From the NCBI RefSeq assembly GCF_964199755.1, contig NC_133899.1, positions 24,593,446 through 24,657,445 of the forward strand: 64,000 bases of DNA. Reading direction: 5' to 3'. Positions 33,701-46,204 of the stretch are shown one piece after another. The notes under the pieces were generated by a model. That model was given only the letters and a program-made list of their open reading frames with translations. It was not told where the DNA came from and made no database searches. The position numbers and the translations under genes were made by a program. Origin of the DNA: Larus michahellis. Lineage: Eukaryota > Chordata > Aves > Charadriiformes > Laridae. The stretch's first letter is position 1, and every line of letters begins with the position of its first letter.

Positions 33701-36700
33701 CTGTGGCAGCACCAAAGCACAAGAACACAGCCTGCTCTAGCACTGTTAGCCAAGTCCATGGTGTTCAGGAGAGCAGAATAAGAGGCAGAAAGGCTAGTGA
33801 AGCAAGTCTCCAGCAGACAAGGACCACAGTATAGGATCTGGCAGCGGTTCAATAGCGCAGCCTCCTCAAGCATCAAATGGCTCAAACCTTCCTACCTTCC
33901 GTGGTGGAGGCAGCCACCTCACTGGGCCCCTCCAGCCTTCCTGCATTGCTTTGAGTCAGCAGGTTCAGAGCTGGAGTTCAGGAGGCAGGACAGCCTTTTC
34001 AGGCATTTGTGTAACACTTCTGCTCATCCCCACCCTATTTTTGCAGCTCCTCCACAACACAAAGCCGGGGGATGCCTTCAAGGCAGGGAAGGGAGACAGC
34101 ATTTGAATGCAAGAGACCTTTACCAGACAGTCAGGTTGAGTATTCAACTTGAGAGCAAGGCTTCTTTAGCGCTGTGTTGTACAAGAGCAAGGCCCCACAG
34201 GCAGCCTCAGGCATGTAACTAGAGGAAGTTACTGCATTCATAAACCACTGCTGGGTGAACTTGATAAGTTAATTAATGTCCAGATCCAGTCAGAGCTGGG
34301 TACCTGGCCCGTGCAAGCAGGGATTTGAGCAGGTTCTCAGCTTAGTCACAGCTCTTCTGTCTCACTTCAGATCATCCAGCTGCAATCTGTGGCCTCTGTG
34401 GACAGCTGTCACAAGAGCCAGGTAGGCAGCTGGTCCCAGTACCTATGGCCCACACACATCCTGGATTCTGGGCAGCCACCGATGCTCTCCACTGCCTAAG
34501 AGACCCAGACTTCTCCTACAGAAAGCCCCAGCTTCAACCTTGTCAGCCCAGCTCTGGCAACCCTCTCTAAAAGAAGGGGCAATGGACTTTGAGTGGTCCC
34601 GCAGATGGCCCGCTAAGGAGCAAGGAGATGCCTCCAACCAACCCAAGGCAGTTGTCAGGATCCAGAATGTCTTTGCATCAGTGTCTGTTGCAAGGCTGCT
34701 TGTCACCCTCTTCTGAGGGGGGGACAGAGGCATCCGACAGCCACCAGGAGCTCTACGCCCTGGCCAGCCTCAGCAGTGGTTTCAGCCCATACAGATTCAC
34801 CTGACTGAGGACACACTGGAAATAAAGTCTCTGCAGGAGACCTTATTCTGACACCGGGAAAGAGGTGATTCGGACCACATGAGGTGAGGAGCTGTACTAT
34901 TGGGAAAAGGCAGTAACTCAGAAGTACCAGAGCCAGGCAGCTGGCTTCCCTGAGCTGTGTTTCCCCATGCTCAGGGCTCAAGTTTTTCTATAGATCTTTC
35001 CAGGCTCATCAAGAGACTACATCTGCCCTTCTCACCAGGCCAGATCCCCACCCTGGAGTCACTGCCTTTGATAGGAGTGATATGGCTTCCCAGAAGAAGA
35101 GGAGACAGCTTAAGCACACACTTAATTGCGGCCTACTGCCACACTAACACAAGACTGCTGGTGGCTTATCCATTTTCCTACCTGCTGAAGAAGAGCCATG
35201 TATGTTTAGACCCTCATCTGTCCTTCTGCCTTGGGGCAGGACTTACAGCAACTTTTCCTCCCCTTCTAAGACGCTCATCTCATCCAGGACAGGTGAGCAC
35301 TGCCTCTGGCTCAAGCAAGCAGGCAGCTAAAGCTGGACTGCTGCAGGGGGATCCCCTTTGCAGATAGTTGTCATGCATCTGCCAGAGATAACAATATGCT
35401 GCAGATTTTACTGTCCTTAGTGACAATATGCTGCCGAAACTGCATCTGCTACTCCTTAGAGAACCCTCTTGCAGACAAACCCTGAATTGTACCTCTAAAC
35501 CTGAAACGCATAAGCAGCTCCAAAGCTGCAGACAAAGTATTCCCTTAAAACGTGCAGGGCACTTCGCTGCTACAGCAGGAGCATGCACTTTCTGGAGGGA
35601 GGAGTCCAAGAGCTGCCACCTCCACACTGGAAGGAGTATTTGAGCAGAAATAGCTCAGGTGCAACCAGGTCAGCACTGCTCTGAGCAAGCACACACAGAT
35701 CCAGTTAACAATCCAGCTGACGACAGTGCAGTTCCAGTGTAGTTTACAAGGCATTTACCTACCTTAGACTCGAGGTAGACATTCGCTGAAGACATCTTTC
35801 CCAGTTTGCACATGCAGCAAGCCAGCGAGATGGCACAGAGGATGAAGAGGCTGTCGTTAACTAGGGCACGGGCAAGGACTGTCCACCTCAACTGGTTCTC
35901 CGGGACCTCACCGTGGATTAACATTGCACAAGTTAAATTCACAACTAAGAAGAGGAGGCTGGTAAATACGGAGCCCAGGTACAACAGGACCCTGGAGAGA
36001 TGGTGGGGGAAAAGAAAAAAAAAATAAAGGAGTTGAAGTCAGACAATTCTGTGGCCATTCTCCACCACCCTCCTGTCTCATCAGGCAAAAGAACCTCCCA
36101 GCATGCCCAGTGCTCTGCTTGCTATGAAGATCAGACATTCCAGTAAGTTTCAGTGGTTCTATTGACAGTCCAAGTCTGCAGAGTGTTTGTTTGAGCTGCT
36201 CTCATAATGCATGAGCAGTGTAAGTAGTCATGAGTTACAAGACTCATCTTCTGACAGTCAGGTTCTTATCTTGCAGATTTTAAGTGTTGCTCTAGCTCTG
36301 CATTAACTTCAGTCAATAAGCTATGAGTCATCACAACCACTGCAACTTCTTTATTGAAAGCCACTGGAGCTTGCATTTTCCATTGTGGGTTTCCCTGGAA
36401 ATGGCTAGGAAGCACCTGGATTGCACAAACACAGGTCCCACCTATTACTCAAGCCTTGTTCTGCAGAGCTTTTCTGGGGTAGGACAACTCAGGATGACCT
36501 TGAGAGTTCACGTGGTTTGTGAGCAACACCAGTACTGGGATGCTGATGGAGGCATGCAGCATATGCTTTAGCTTCCTTGGTACACTTGAAGCTCCACTCC
36601 AAGGCACAAGACTGATCCTTTGTCAGAGCACAGCTAGGTATGGCATTAGCTCTGTTCAGTCTTTGGGGTCTGAAGTTCCCATTCCCAGCACTGCAGCACA

Positions 36701-39700
36701 AGTTCACCTTAAGCCAGCTTTGAAGGTAACATTAGGAAAGTATCACTTACTTGTACTTGTTGAATTCAGCTGCACATTTCACTTTGAATATGACCTAGGG
36801 GAAAGATTTGCACAGCATTACTTAACATGACCTACAGTTCTCCTTTAACCTTAGTAAAGGCATATACAACAGCAGAGCCAGCATCCAGCTGGACATCTTG
36901 AAGGACTCTAGATTATCTATTAGCACCAAGTCTTGCAACCAGACACACTTGCAAGAAAGACTGGTATTCTTTTTTTCCTGCAAGAACCAAGCCCAAATGT
37001 AGGTGTCCAGTAGCCATAGAATCATTTGTGTTGGAAGAGACCTTTACAATGGAGTCCTAACACTGCCAAGTCCACCACTAAACTATGTCCCTATAAAAGT
37101 ATTTAATATCCCATATGTAACAAGGACTTTAATAACACCACACCTAAGGACTTCAAGAAAAGCAGGGAGTTTAGTACTCAGTAGTCACTAAGAACATTCA
37201 AAAATACATCTGCTTCGCCCAGTGTTCTGTGCTGCATATTTTAGAACCTCAATCATGCTCAATTTCCCTGTTAGAGAAGGCCACTTCAGCTGCTGTGCTT
37301 TAGCAAGACAAATAGCTGATCTAAAATAGCCCTCTGGTATCGGATTATGGACCCGCAGGCTGTAACACGCATTTAGAACTCGCAGCTCCTCCATCCTGAA
37401 GATGGTTGTAGGCCATATACACCTGAAAAGTAACTCTGAGATGGCAGGAAGTCCTGTAGAGGTGGAAGGCCCATTTCCACAGCACATTTGACAGACAAGC
37501 GTATAAGATGTCAGTCATTTACAGACTGTTTCACTCTTCAAAGCAACACGCACTGTCCAAGAGTGGATCTGGGTTCTGTGAATCTCCTCACCGCACAAGG
37601 GATTAGGAGACTCAAGTTGACAGTTGCACAAGAAGGATCAATGCTTCAAAAGCAAAAACTCACGGGCCTCTCCTCGGATTGCAGGTACTGAACCCATGCC
37701 TGCACCCCCAGCCATTTGGGTTGAGGCTAGAGGAGAACCATCATCTCACACTCAGGCAGCCCTACAACACCCTTTCCAGTATGGCAGACAAGCCTCCATG
37801 TCCCTTTGGGCTGGAGAGTGGCTGCTACTGAAGCCTACAGGGGCAGGACTTCTAGCCTAAGGACATATGGACAGCTCAGGAAGGTGCGGACGCACACCCA
37901 AGTCACAGCTTAGATGGGAGCACAGGGGTCCCACCGCAAGAGGACAGGTAACTGGTGCTCCCACACGGTCAGGGCAAGCAGCATGCTGGCAGAGCTACAT
38001 GGAGCTCACTTGTCACACACAGATTCAGCACAGCCATGGCAGGAACTGGGGTTTGTCCTGTGAAAGAGGCAGACCCTGGTGCAGACCCCAGAGCTGAGGT
38101 CACATTCAGCCTCAGACAAAGCTCGTGTCCTGACTAGAGACTTTGAAGGAACTTGGGAAGAGGTAGAGAGCCATTTAGCCAGGTCCAGCAGACATATACT
38201 TGTGGGGTGAACACAAGACCACTGTGAGCTTGCTGCCCAGGTGTGGAGGTTTAGTTTCACTGCTTCTGCAAGGAGTCCTCCCTGTCAGCTTCCAGACTGT
38301 GGCTGCAGTGAATAATCACTCATCTCTCACAAGGCAGCCTCAGCCAGCTTTTTTTCTGATGGAATTTCTTGGGTCCTGCCTTCCAGTCAGCACTGAGGTC
38401 ATGATGGCACTCTGAAGCTTCAGAAATCAGGCTTCTGCCAACAGGATTTCCAGAGACATTTCAGGGTTTGAGGGTCTGATCCAGCTCATCTGAGTTACAA
38501 GGAAACCTGGGCCTTGAAGGACCATGTGGTGACTTCAAAACAGAAAAATCCCTGAATCCTCCCTCTGTGCCTAGTTTGCCTGTAGGCTATGTTCAAGCGC
38601 TTTGGGAGTGTCAAAACAGACATCAAGAACATCCAGCTGGGAAACCTCTTGGTTCAGCACCCATTTGTGGAGCATGGAAGTCCATTTGAGGTATTTGCAC
38701 TGCTGCTCTGACTCCCAGAAAAACACTCTGTCACTGCAGCCTCTGAAGAGCTGAGCAAGAGTCCCTGGCTTGTGTTCCAGCTGATCGCCCTTGCATGAGA
38801 ACAGCCCCTCAGCTGAGCAGGGAAATGCCAATGGCTAACAGAAAGAAGATGCTGGCTTCTGCAGCAGCCCTGAGCAAGGGACTCTCCCAAGACCCACCCC
38901 TGTGGCCCTGAGCCCTGGGGACTAAGGCACACAGAGCTGTCTCAGAGTTAAGAGTGCAATGGCAACCTGAGCCTCACACTTGGACCGCTGCCACGGAAAG
39001 CGGAGGGAGACCACGGCACCAGCCTTACACTTTTATTAGCCCCCAGCTATTTAGTCCTGTAACTTCGGGAAAAGAACAGGCATCACTCGGTTTACAGTGG
39101 TTTTAGTTATTAAGACATGATAACTCATCTGAAGGTTGCTTTTTTCTTCATAGGTCAGTAGGTGACACCAGTAGTGTTCACAATGCACCTTTGGGTTCTT
39201 GCCCTTGAGACAATCTTGCAAGCCTTCCAGCACTGCTGGTTTTCAAAGCCCAAGGACAGCTGATGTAGTGGGTTCTGCTGGGAAGAAACCAGCACAGAGA
39301 GCTCAGGAGCAGTCCTGTTCTTCATAAAAATAGGAAATACAGACCCCTGCCCTGAAACAGGTGCATGATGCCAAGTTGCTAGTAGCAACCCTTGCAAACT
39401 GAACAGTTCCTCCAGTTCCTAGCCGAGAGGCCGGCTCCAAAAGTCATCAGTTGCCTGCTGAAAACAAGGAACAAGGTCTCTGCTAGCCCAGAGCAGGAGG
39501 GCTGAGAACATGTCCTCCTAAGCAAGCCTTTTATAACAGTTAGGCAACACTCAGAGCCTGTTGTCTTTCTGGAGCCACAAGTCCTTTGAGCACTTCACAT
39601 CAGCCACAGACTTGGGAGGAAGGCAAGGCCGAGAAAAGCTACAGAACTCAAAGTGCCCTGTGATGCTGAGGGCTTTTGTTTTTGTGATGCCTGGATATAT

Positions 39701-42700
39701 TTCACAAAAGTGAATGCCTTACATCACTGAGTCCAGAAAGTAAACTTGCTAAGGGTACATTCTCAGAGCATTAAAAACACACTCAGTCTTCAGAGGTGTA
39801 CTGGATGTGTCACAGCTGCAAAGACATGACAACAAGTGACAGACACCATAACCCACAGGTAGTTCTAAGGGCCACTTTCAGTATCAGTACAAGCCAGGAT
39901 CTCAGCCCTAACATCGAGCCTCCGATAGCACTTCAGCTTGGTTTTCGTGCAGCCATTCACAACAGATCTGAAAGATCCATGAGCACCAGCAACTTGTCAT
40001 TGTCTGTCTGATGGAACCAAAGTCTCTTTTGCTCCATAAACAAAATCATGAGTTTAGGCTCTCCAGATGCAAGACATAACCATGTCCTGCCTTGACATGA
40101 ACACAGCCCTCGCTCAGCTGCAAGAACATCCACAGCTACATTCCTTCTTTCACCACAGTCACTCAGTACCAGAGCAGAGCATGGACTATTTTGGGACTAC
40201 ACCCCAAAACAAGTGTTTGAGCCCACACCCGCCCCTCAGAGAAAAAGCTGGAACTATCTGTGAGGAGGACCTCTCACCATCCCCACTAATACTGAGGTCA
40301 TCCTATGCCATCATGAACACAGGGTGCAACTCATGTACCCTGATTTCCTAGAATAGCTGGTTGCTGGCATGGACACCTGTTCCCATGGGGCCCATGGGAA
40401 TCACCAGCTATGGGATGGAGCAGTTTTGGTTTTAAGTGACCCCTTACCAGCTGTCCCTCTGAGGCAGAGGGCACATGCTAGGTGTCTGCCAGATAAGGAA
40501 GGTGGAAAAGTGCAAGAACAGATGAAGGCTTTTTCAGTTTTCCATCTGAGACAGCGGGAAGATACAGGAGAGCAAGGACAAACAGCTCCCAGGCTGGATG
40601 CTCTTTCCATGCCTGTCTGCTCCAGAGCAATTAGAGCAGCAAGAGATGAAGAAAGGCTGATGTCATCTAATCAGATGGAGCACTTAAAGAAACCCAGACA
40701 GGTTAAGGGTTATGGCCACACCAGTCTGGCAGAGCAGCCTGTCAGAGCCTCACCACTCCAGCAGAAGTCCTTACTCATTGTTGCGCACAGTTGCTGACTC
40801 CCGAGTGAGTCCAGGATGCCAAGTGCTCAAGAAGGTCTTTGAAAGGGTCAAGATGGAGGTTGTTGTGGCTACATTTCATGTGCTGTGCTCCTGACAATGA
40901 CCTGGGGGAAAGCAGGAATTGGCAGGCTCTTGGGAAAGGTAGCATTACTCAAGTAGATGTCTAGCTGGCAGCAGAGGAGCTAGTCCAAAAGCAAGGCAGA
41001 GAAGCACCCCGGGTTGGATATCCGAACCACTGGTTCTGCCTGTTTTAGGCAAGACTGGGAACACATCTGAGGAATTCTGACCTGACAACCTGTGAACTCC
41101 AGATTTCCTGGAAAGGATCTCATTCTGTTACAAGTTGAATCAGAGAGGATGAGATGCTCCCAAGCAAAAGGGCATCACACCTTTTGATGTGCCAGGTGGA
41201 AGTAAGGCGGTGACAGAAAGAAACTGTCACCACCAAATGAGCATCCCACACGCATTTGGTCAGGCTTCCACATCCCCTCAGGAATCTCAGGGGCTGGGAG
41301 GTGATAGGAAGAGGATACCCTCTCCCCACAGAAAGGGGGAACACCGGACAGTTTCACAAGTTTGAATTTCAGCCCCAGAACAGCCTGAAGTGCAAAATAA
41401 TGCTAGGTCTCCATGGGTATGTGTTGTTTCCCTGAGCTCTTCCCCCACCCAGCACCATTTCATCCTCAGCTTGTAAATAGCCTGGGGAGCTCCGTAAATC
41501 AAGCAAGATTAGTTCAAATAACATAGCACAGGCCACATTTTCATCCACTGCTTAGACAGATGCCATGTCTCCAGCATCTCCACAAAGGAGGCACTGTGTA
41601 CACAGACAATTAGCCAGGCCTTCCACACAAAAGCAGCCTATGCTTTTATCTGAGGCGATCTCAGACCAGGATACTGCCCCCAGAGTAGCAGAAGCCCAGT
41701 GCCCTTCTACAGGTTGCTACCAACTGGCCCTTAAAGAACTGGGAATGGATGGGCCACCCACAGCAGGTTCTGCTTGGAGTCACACTGGTAAACATACCAG
41801 TCCTCTCTAGATCTTGAGCCACTTCAGCTAAACTGCTGTGGTTCCACCTCAGCTTCTCTCCTTCCTCGAGGTAGTGACAATTCTTCTTTAATTACACCCT
41901 AAGCTCCCTTAACACAATGCCTCTTGTGCTTTAAGAGAAACACTGAACACAGCCAAGCCAGGAACATCTCAGCTACCAGCACATGGCACCCTTCTGTCAA
42001 GGGAGGGATGCACTAGTTTTATCAGCCTGTTCCCCAAGCAGAGGAAGCCAAATATCACCACTCACATCATTTCTTTTGTTAAAATGGAAGCCAGAAAAAC
42101 ACCAAAAGCTTTCTGTTCACTGCACTTTCTCTAAACCTCTGGAGCTGCAGGCTTCCCTACCACCACCCACAAACACCACAAAGTGCTGGACGCCTGTTCT
42201 GCTTGCAACAGCCAAGTGTCAGACCCTCGCTGTAACTACACATGTATACCCATTTTAGTAAGTCATTTCATCCTTCCCCACTCTAGATTCTGAGGTCTTA
42301 TTTCCTCAAACAGGATTTCCCTTGGCTCTAGGTCTTCAAGGAGAAAGAAATGGGGTATATTCAGCCAGAGTCCACTGAAAAACAGGTACCCTGGGAGGAA
42401 GGGAAGCCTGAGAACCTATTGAGTTTACTTTGCTGTTCTTTAAAGGAGCCTTTTAACACAGCTGCAGAGAGGCAAATCTTCTGTCAAGTCCAGTGAGACT
42501 TGGAGGAAAACAGAAATCCAGCCACTTTGTGGTACCAGAACATGGGATCCCTTTCTCTGCTTGTCTTTCAAGGGACACAAAAGCACCCACCGGTTGGAGC
42601 AATTGGTAGGTCAGACTCCCTTTAACAGACAAGATGGATTATGCACACTATGCACCACTTGTTATTTTGCTGCCACTTGATCAGCAGCATATCTAACACC

Positions 42701-44425
42701 AACAGCTTTTGCAACAGGCAGTTTACCCCAGCTTCCAGGTGTTTGTGTCAGAGGGGGAAGAACCAAAACAGCTGAACAACCCAATTGCTCCAAGTCTCAC
42801 ATTATCATGTGAACATTGATGTCCTCGGGAAAATGAAATCATAATTCCCATCGGTGACACATCGGTGCGATGGAGCGATTTCGCTGTGTGTTAGCGATTC
42901 CTTTGTGAGGCTGGCAAACAGCTGAGAGCTGCAGAGCAAAGAATCTGAACAACAAAGCTGGAAGGAAAGTACTGCCTATTTATGAAACAAGTCACCAAAC
43001 TGGAAGGCAGGCGAGCAAAGGGCTGCTCACGAGAAACTGGAGCAGAAACAAAATATTCAGAGGAAGAAGGGGAGGGGAGAGCCAAGGCTTTAAAAGATAA
43101 AGACAAGTGAAAAGACTAGAGAAAGGAGGACTGAAAAAATAGAATAGTCACAAAACAAGTGATGGGGAACCCAGAAAAGGAGGAATACAGCTCAGCAACA
43201 ATAACAAGCAGCTCCGCACTGTCCCAGTAGCGATCATTGTGCTCGGAAGGGGCCCACCTCTCCAGCCGCGGGCTGTTGTCTGGGGAGGCAGAGGGATCCC
43301 AGGGTTTTGTTTTGGGTTTTTTTTTTTGTGTGTGACAACAAGCTGCAGAACAACAAGCCCAGTTCAGAGCGGAGCGATGGAGAGAAGGAGGGAGCGCAGC
43401 AACAATAGCAGAAGAGGCTCTAGCTGGTGACGTAATGGTTGGCATCACTCCAGGCCAGAGCAGCCCCTGCTGCTGCCACTTTCTGGTCCCCTTTAGAGAA
43501 GGGGAATCAATTAAAAAAAATAATATGCAAAACAGTCCCCTAAGAGACCTCCCCTGTAGGGCTGCAAAGGGGAAAGCCCCACTGGGGAGCAGGGCACATC
43601 TCTGCACCCCCCCAACCCCAGACTCAGGGCATGGGGAGATTCAGGTCTCCCCCCTCAAAAGCCACCCCGGGGGGGCTGCACACCATGCGCCCCACCACCC
43701 TGACACCGGGATTCAGGGCATGCTTTCTCCTCACCCCCCCCATCCCTCCCCACCCCCCAGCCTGGATTCAGGGCATAATCCCTGTGCCCTCCCCATATCC
43801 CCCCCAAGCCTGGATTCAGGGCATCTCCGCAACATCCCCCCAACCTGCCCCAAGGCCTGCACTGAGGGGAGACCTCTCAGCACCCTTCTCCCACCGAGCC
43901 TGGCCCAGGGCACACCTCCACACAGCCCCCCCCCTCCCCCCCCAAACCCCGGCTTCGGGGGACACCTCAGCACACCTCCAAGTTCGGGGGGGTGGCTGAA
44001 GGGGAAAGGGTGGTGGTGGGGGTTGCTGTGTCTCTACCCCCCAAAGAAAAACAACTTACCTCAGCAAAATAGAGGTTGAGGAGGCAGAGGCTGGAGAAGA
44101 GCAGGCAGCCGGGCAGGCAGTAGAGGAGCCAGTGGGCGAAGGGCTGCTGGAGGCGGAGGGCCTGCAGGGAGTTCTGCAGGTAGAAGGAGAAGAGGGTGGT
44201 CCTGAGGGCAGCCCAGAGCAGGCAGAGGAAGAGGCAGAGCGTGTGGTAGCTCAGGCGCCGCTCCCGGTAGTAGAGGAGCAGCCAGAGCTGCAGGTAGGCG
44301 AAGAGGAAGAGGGCGGCGTAGAGCGCCGTGTGGAGCACGGTCAGCCCCAGCTCCACCGCGTAGGGCACGGCGGGCCCCTCCGCCAGGGCCGCCCCCTCAG
44401 CGAGGGCCGCCGCCGTCGAGCTCAT
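30613..44425 (-). CDS. GPR137C: GPR137C, integral membrane protein GPR137 family (whole coding span, 7 coding exons)
   Basis: Multi-pass membrane protein of the GPR137 family, whose members are reported on lysosomes and linked to mTORC1-Rag regulation; that role is known for paralogues and is only inferred here. Joined exons give 1200 bases, 399 residues, against about 429 in human, the difference being mainly a shorter N terminus. Seven hydrophobic segments lie at about residues 25-52, 62-83, 96-125, 138-162, 179-199, 218-244 and 274-295. The tail carries the family motif [19 protein letters not shown]259-L-S between segments 6 and 7 is a possible glycosylation site. It is assigned to C rather than GPR137 or GPR137B from position beside ERO1A and TXNDC16 and from the sequence remembered for human C. 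Confidence 0.95.
31560..31675 (-). CDS. GPR137C: GPR137C coding exon 6 (residues 305-342 plus two bases)
   Basis: Encodes [20 protein letters not shown] and [18 protein letters not shown], the most conserved part of the tail. Acceptor CTCTTTAACAG, donor GTAAGT, ends in phase 2. Confidence 0.96.
31797..31919 (-). CDS. GPR137C: GPR137C coding exon 5 (residues 264-304), membrane segment 7
   Basis: Encodes [10 protein letters not shown], then the hydrophobic [20 protein letters not shown] and [11 protein letters not shown]. 123 bases, phase 0; donor GTAGGT. Confidence 0.96.
32482..32631 (-). CDS. GPR137C: GPR137C coding exon 4 (residues 214-263), membrane segment 6
   Basis: Encodes [20 protein letters not shown], then RACYNL and the loop [11 protein letters not shown] with a glycosylation motif. 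150 bases, phase 0; donor GTAAGT. Confidence 0.96.
35763..35991 (-). CDS. GPR137C: GPR137C coding exon 3 (residues 137-213), membrane segments 4 and 5
   Basis: Encodes two hydrophobic segments around [20 protein letters not shown] and [20 protein letters not shown], ending [12 protein letters not shown]. 229 bases. Acceptor TCTCTCCAG, donor GTAGGT. Confidence 0.97.
36751..36794 (-). CDS. GPR137C: GPR137C coding exon 2 (residues 123-136 plus two bases)
   Basis: 44 bases encoding [14 protein letters not shown]. Acceptor CCCCTAG, donor GTAAGT. It is too short to stand out alone, but the phase joins exons 1 and 3 exactly and matches human VICKVRCATELDRH. Confidence 0.94.
37016..37120 (-). repeat. 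Short CR1 3' fragment in GPR137C intron 1
   Basis: CATAGAATCATTTGTGTTGG, then GACCTTTACAATGGAGTCC and TAACACTGCCAAGTCCACCA: about 105 bases of the same subtype as 1628-1745. It is the only CR1 copy recognised in the GPR137C gene. Confidence 0.75.
43610..43975. repeat. GC-rich degenerate minisatellite in GPR137C intron 1
   Basis: The motif (A/G)TTCAGGGCAT, usually preceded by CCCCAGCCTGG, recurs near 43621, 43711, 43768 and 43813, with weaker copies near 43903 and 43952. Each is followed by C-rich filler, giving a unit of roughly 45-55 bases. The C-runs create proline-rich open frames on the plus strand that are not genes. Confidence 0.7.
44060..44425 (-). CDS. GPR137C: GPR137C coding exon 1 (residues 1-122), membrane segments 1-3
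   Basis: Starts ATG at 44425 ([20 protein letters not shown]); the next Met would fall inside the conserved region, so this start is preferred. The first 20 residues contain an imperfect repeat of AALAEG. Then come the family block [31 protein letters not shown] and [10 protein letters not shown]. Ends in phase 0 with donor GTAAGT. Confidence 0.95.
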
Positions 44426-45160
44426 GGGGCAGCGCCGGGGTCGAGGGGCGGGGGGGGAAAGAAGGAGGAGGGGAGGAAACGGCCCGCCAACGCCCGCCGC
44501 GCCCTCCCCTCCCCTCAGCCCCGGCTGGACACCCCCATACAACAAAGAGGAGCCCCCCGCCTCCTTCTCCTCCTCCGCCGCCGCCCGCCCTCCTGGCTGC
44601 GCCGCCCGCCCGCCGCCAAACAACTCTCTGCCGGGGACAATCAGCTGAGCCCGATTATTTGAGGCGCTCGCTCCTGACAGCGCGCCCTCCCCATTGGCTG
44701 CCGCCCGGCCCGCCCCCCCTGCGCCCGCCCGTCTCCCCGAGTGGCGGCCGCCGCCGCCTGTCACTCACCGGCCCGCCCCCGCCCGCGCACCGCCTCGTTT
44801 CTTGGGTTGCCGCCGCCGCCCGCCTTCCCTTTCTTCTCCCGCCCCTCGCAGCGGCGGAGTGGAGGCGCCGCCTCTCCCCGCCCCGCGGTGCGCCTTGTAA
44901 CGGGGGTGCGCGTTGTGACGGCGCTCCAGCGGCCCTGGGGACCCTCCTCAGCCACCGGGGGGCCCCGCTGCAATACGGGCAGAGAGCTCCCCCGCCCGGT
45001 GGGGTCGGCTGCAGCAGCGGTGTGCCCACCGGGGACGGGGGAGCGTCCCTCGAGGGATCCCTGGAGCTGCTGGGGGGACCCGAGGACCCCTTGCAGCCTG
45101 CCCCGGGGTGCGGGAGGAAGCCCCACCGCCGTAGGTTGGGTCTGCGGTGTCTCTTCTCTC
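44390..45160. promoter_or_regulatory. CpG island, probable bidirectional promoter of GPR137C and TXNDC16
   Basis: Extremely GC- and CpG-rich DNA between the GPR137C start (minus) and TXNDC16 (plus). An inverted CCAAT box (ATTGG) lies at 44693-44697, about 270 bases upstream of the GPR137C ATG. Many GGGCGG/CCGCCC-like boxes flank it. In human these two genes are also head to head, from memory. Transcription starts were not located. Confidence 0.7.
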
Positions 45161-46204
45161 TGGGCAGCGATCCCTATGGCTGTGCGGAAAGCCCAAGGTG
45201 GGTGAGCATCCCGCTACCAAGGTCTCAGCTCAGGGCTCGGAGATCCCACCGCTGGAAGCGCTGGACTGGACACCCCCCCGTCTGTATTTTTGGCACCCCA
45301 GATTCTCCAGCCCTACAGCCAGGCCACCGACTTCAGGGGACTGCTGAGGCCCAGGGGAGACCTGGATGGGCGATGCTCTCCTAGCAGCCGTGGTGGAGGG
45401 AGGAGGACGCCAGCCTCGAATGCTCAAGACACCCAGGGACAAGGACTTCAGCTCAGGACACTCAGGTAGGTGACATCCCTAAGTCACCTTGGAGGCAGCT
45501 CAGCAATGTTGTCCATCATCACAGTTGTCCATCATCCCTGCCAGCTCCAGGGACTTTTGGGGGGGGCTGGTCCCCAGGGACAGACTGAATGAGGACAGCG
45601 GGACAGCAGCAGTGGGTGACACCGTGGGCTCCTCTCCCGGTGTGGTCAGAGGGAAAGGCTGCAGCGTGTGCCTCCCATGGCCTGGGCTGGCCAGCAAGGC
45701 CCAGCAGGGATGCTGGATGCCGGGAAGTGAGACCTGGAAGTGAAAATGAAAGTGAAACTCTCCAGGAAGTGGCAGTAGATGAAGCATCCCTGCGAAAAAC
45801 CCCAGCGAGGCAAAGCAGCCTGGGCAACAGGCCGGGACGCGCTTTGAGGTCAGTTGTGTTTCCCACCTCTGCACGGCGAGATGCTGCTCCCGCAGCCGCC
45901 CCTCGCCCCGTCCTCATCCCCTGAATGCAGGCCCCTGTCTCGCATGTCCACTGAAAAACAGACAAATCTGACGCAGGGGGTCAGAAGCTGGGGGAGAGGA
46001 GCTCCGTTATCTTCGGATGTGGTGTGCCGGCTCTGCCTCCGCTCTCGTCAGCCGCCCTGGCGCGGATTTGTGCCGCAGGCTGATTATGCAGCAATCTGCA
46101 ACGTCCTTAAAACGCTGCTGGGTGAAAAGTGCCGCCTGCCTGTGCACGAAGGGCCTGGCAGCACTGCGGGTGGAAACAGCGTTTGTGGATAAATGCAGGA
46201 TAAA

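Larger units (their letters stand above)
36795..44059 (-). other. GPR137C: GPR137C intron 1 (7.3 kb)
   Basis: Contains one short CR1 fragment (37016-37120) and a GC-rich minisatellite (43610-43975) near exon 1. I see no other mobile element, exon or RNA gene in 37130-43600. The stretch is unusually free of CR1 for this window. Confidence 0.75.

Noticed and set aside
43435-44079. Proline-rich 214-codon open frame on the plus strand
   Set aside because: It runs through the C-rich minisatellite and over GPR137C exon 1 in antisense; no codon signal or similarity.
44426-44764. In-frame extension of the GPR137C first exon upstream of the chosen ATG
   Set aside because: The frame is open because the CpG island has few stops; the sequence is Gly/Arg/Ala-rich with no family similarity, and the ATG at 44425 gives a sensible N terminus.
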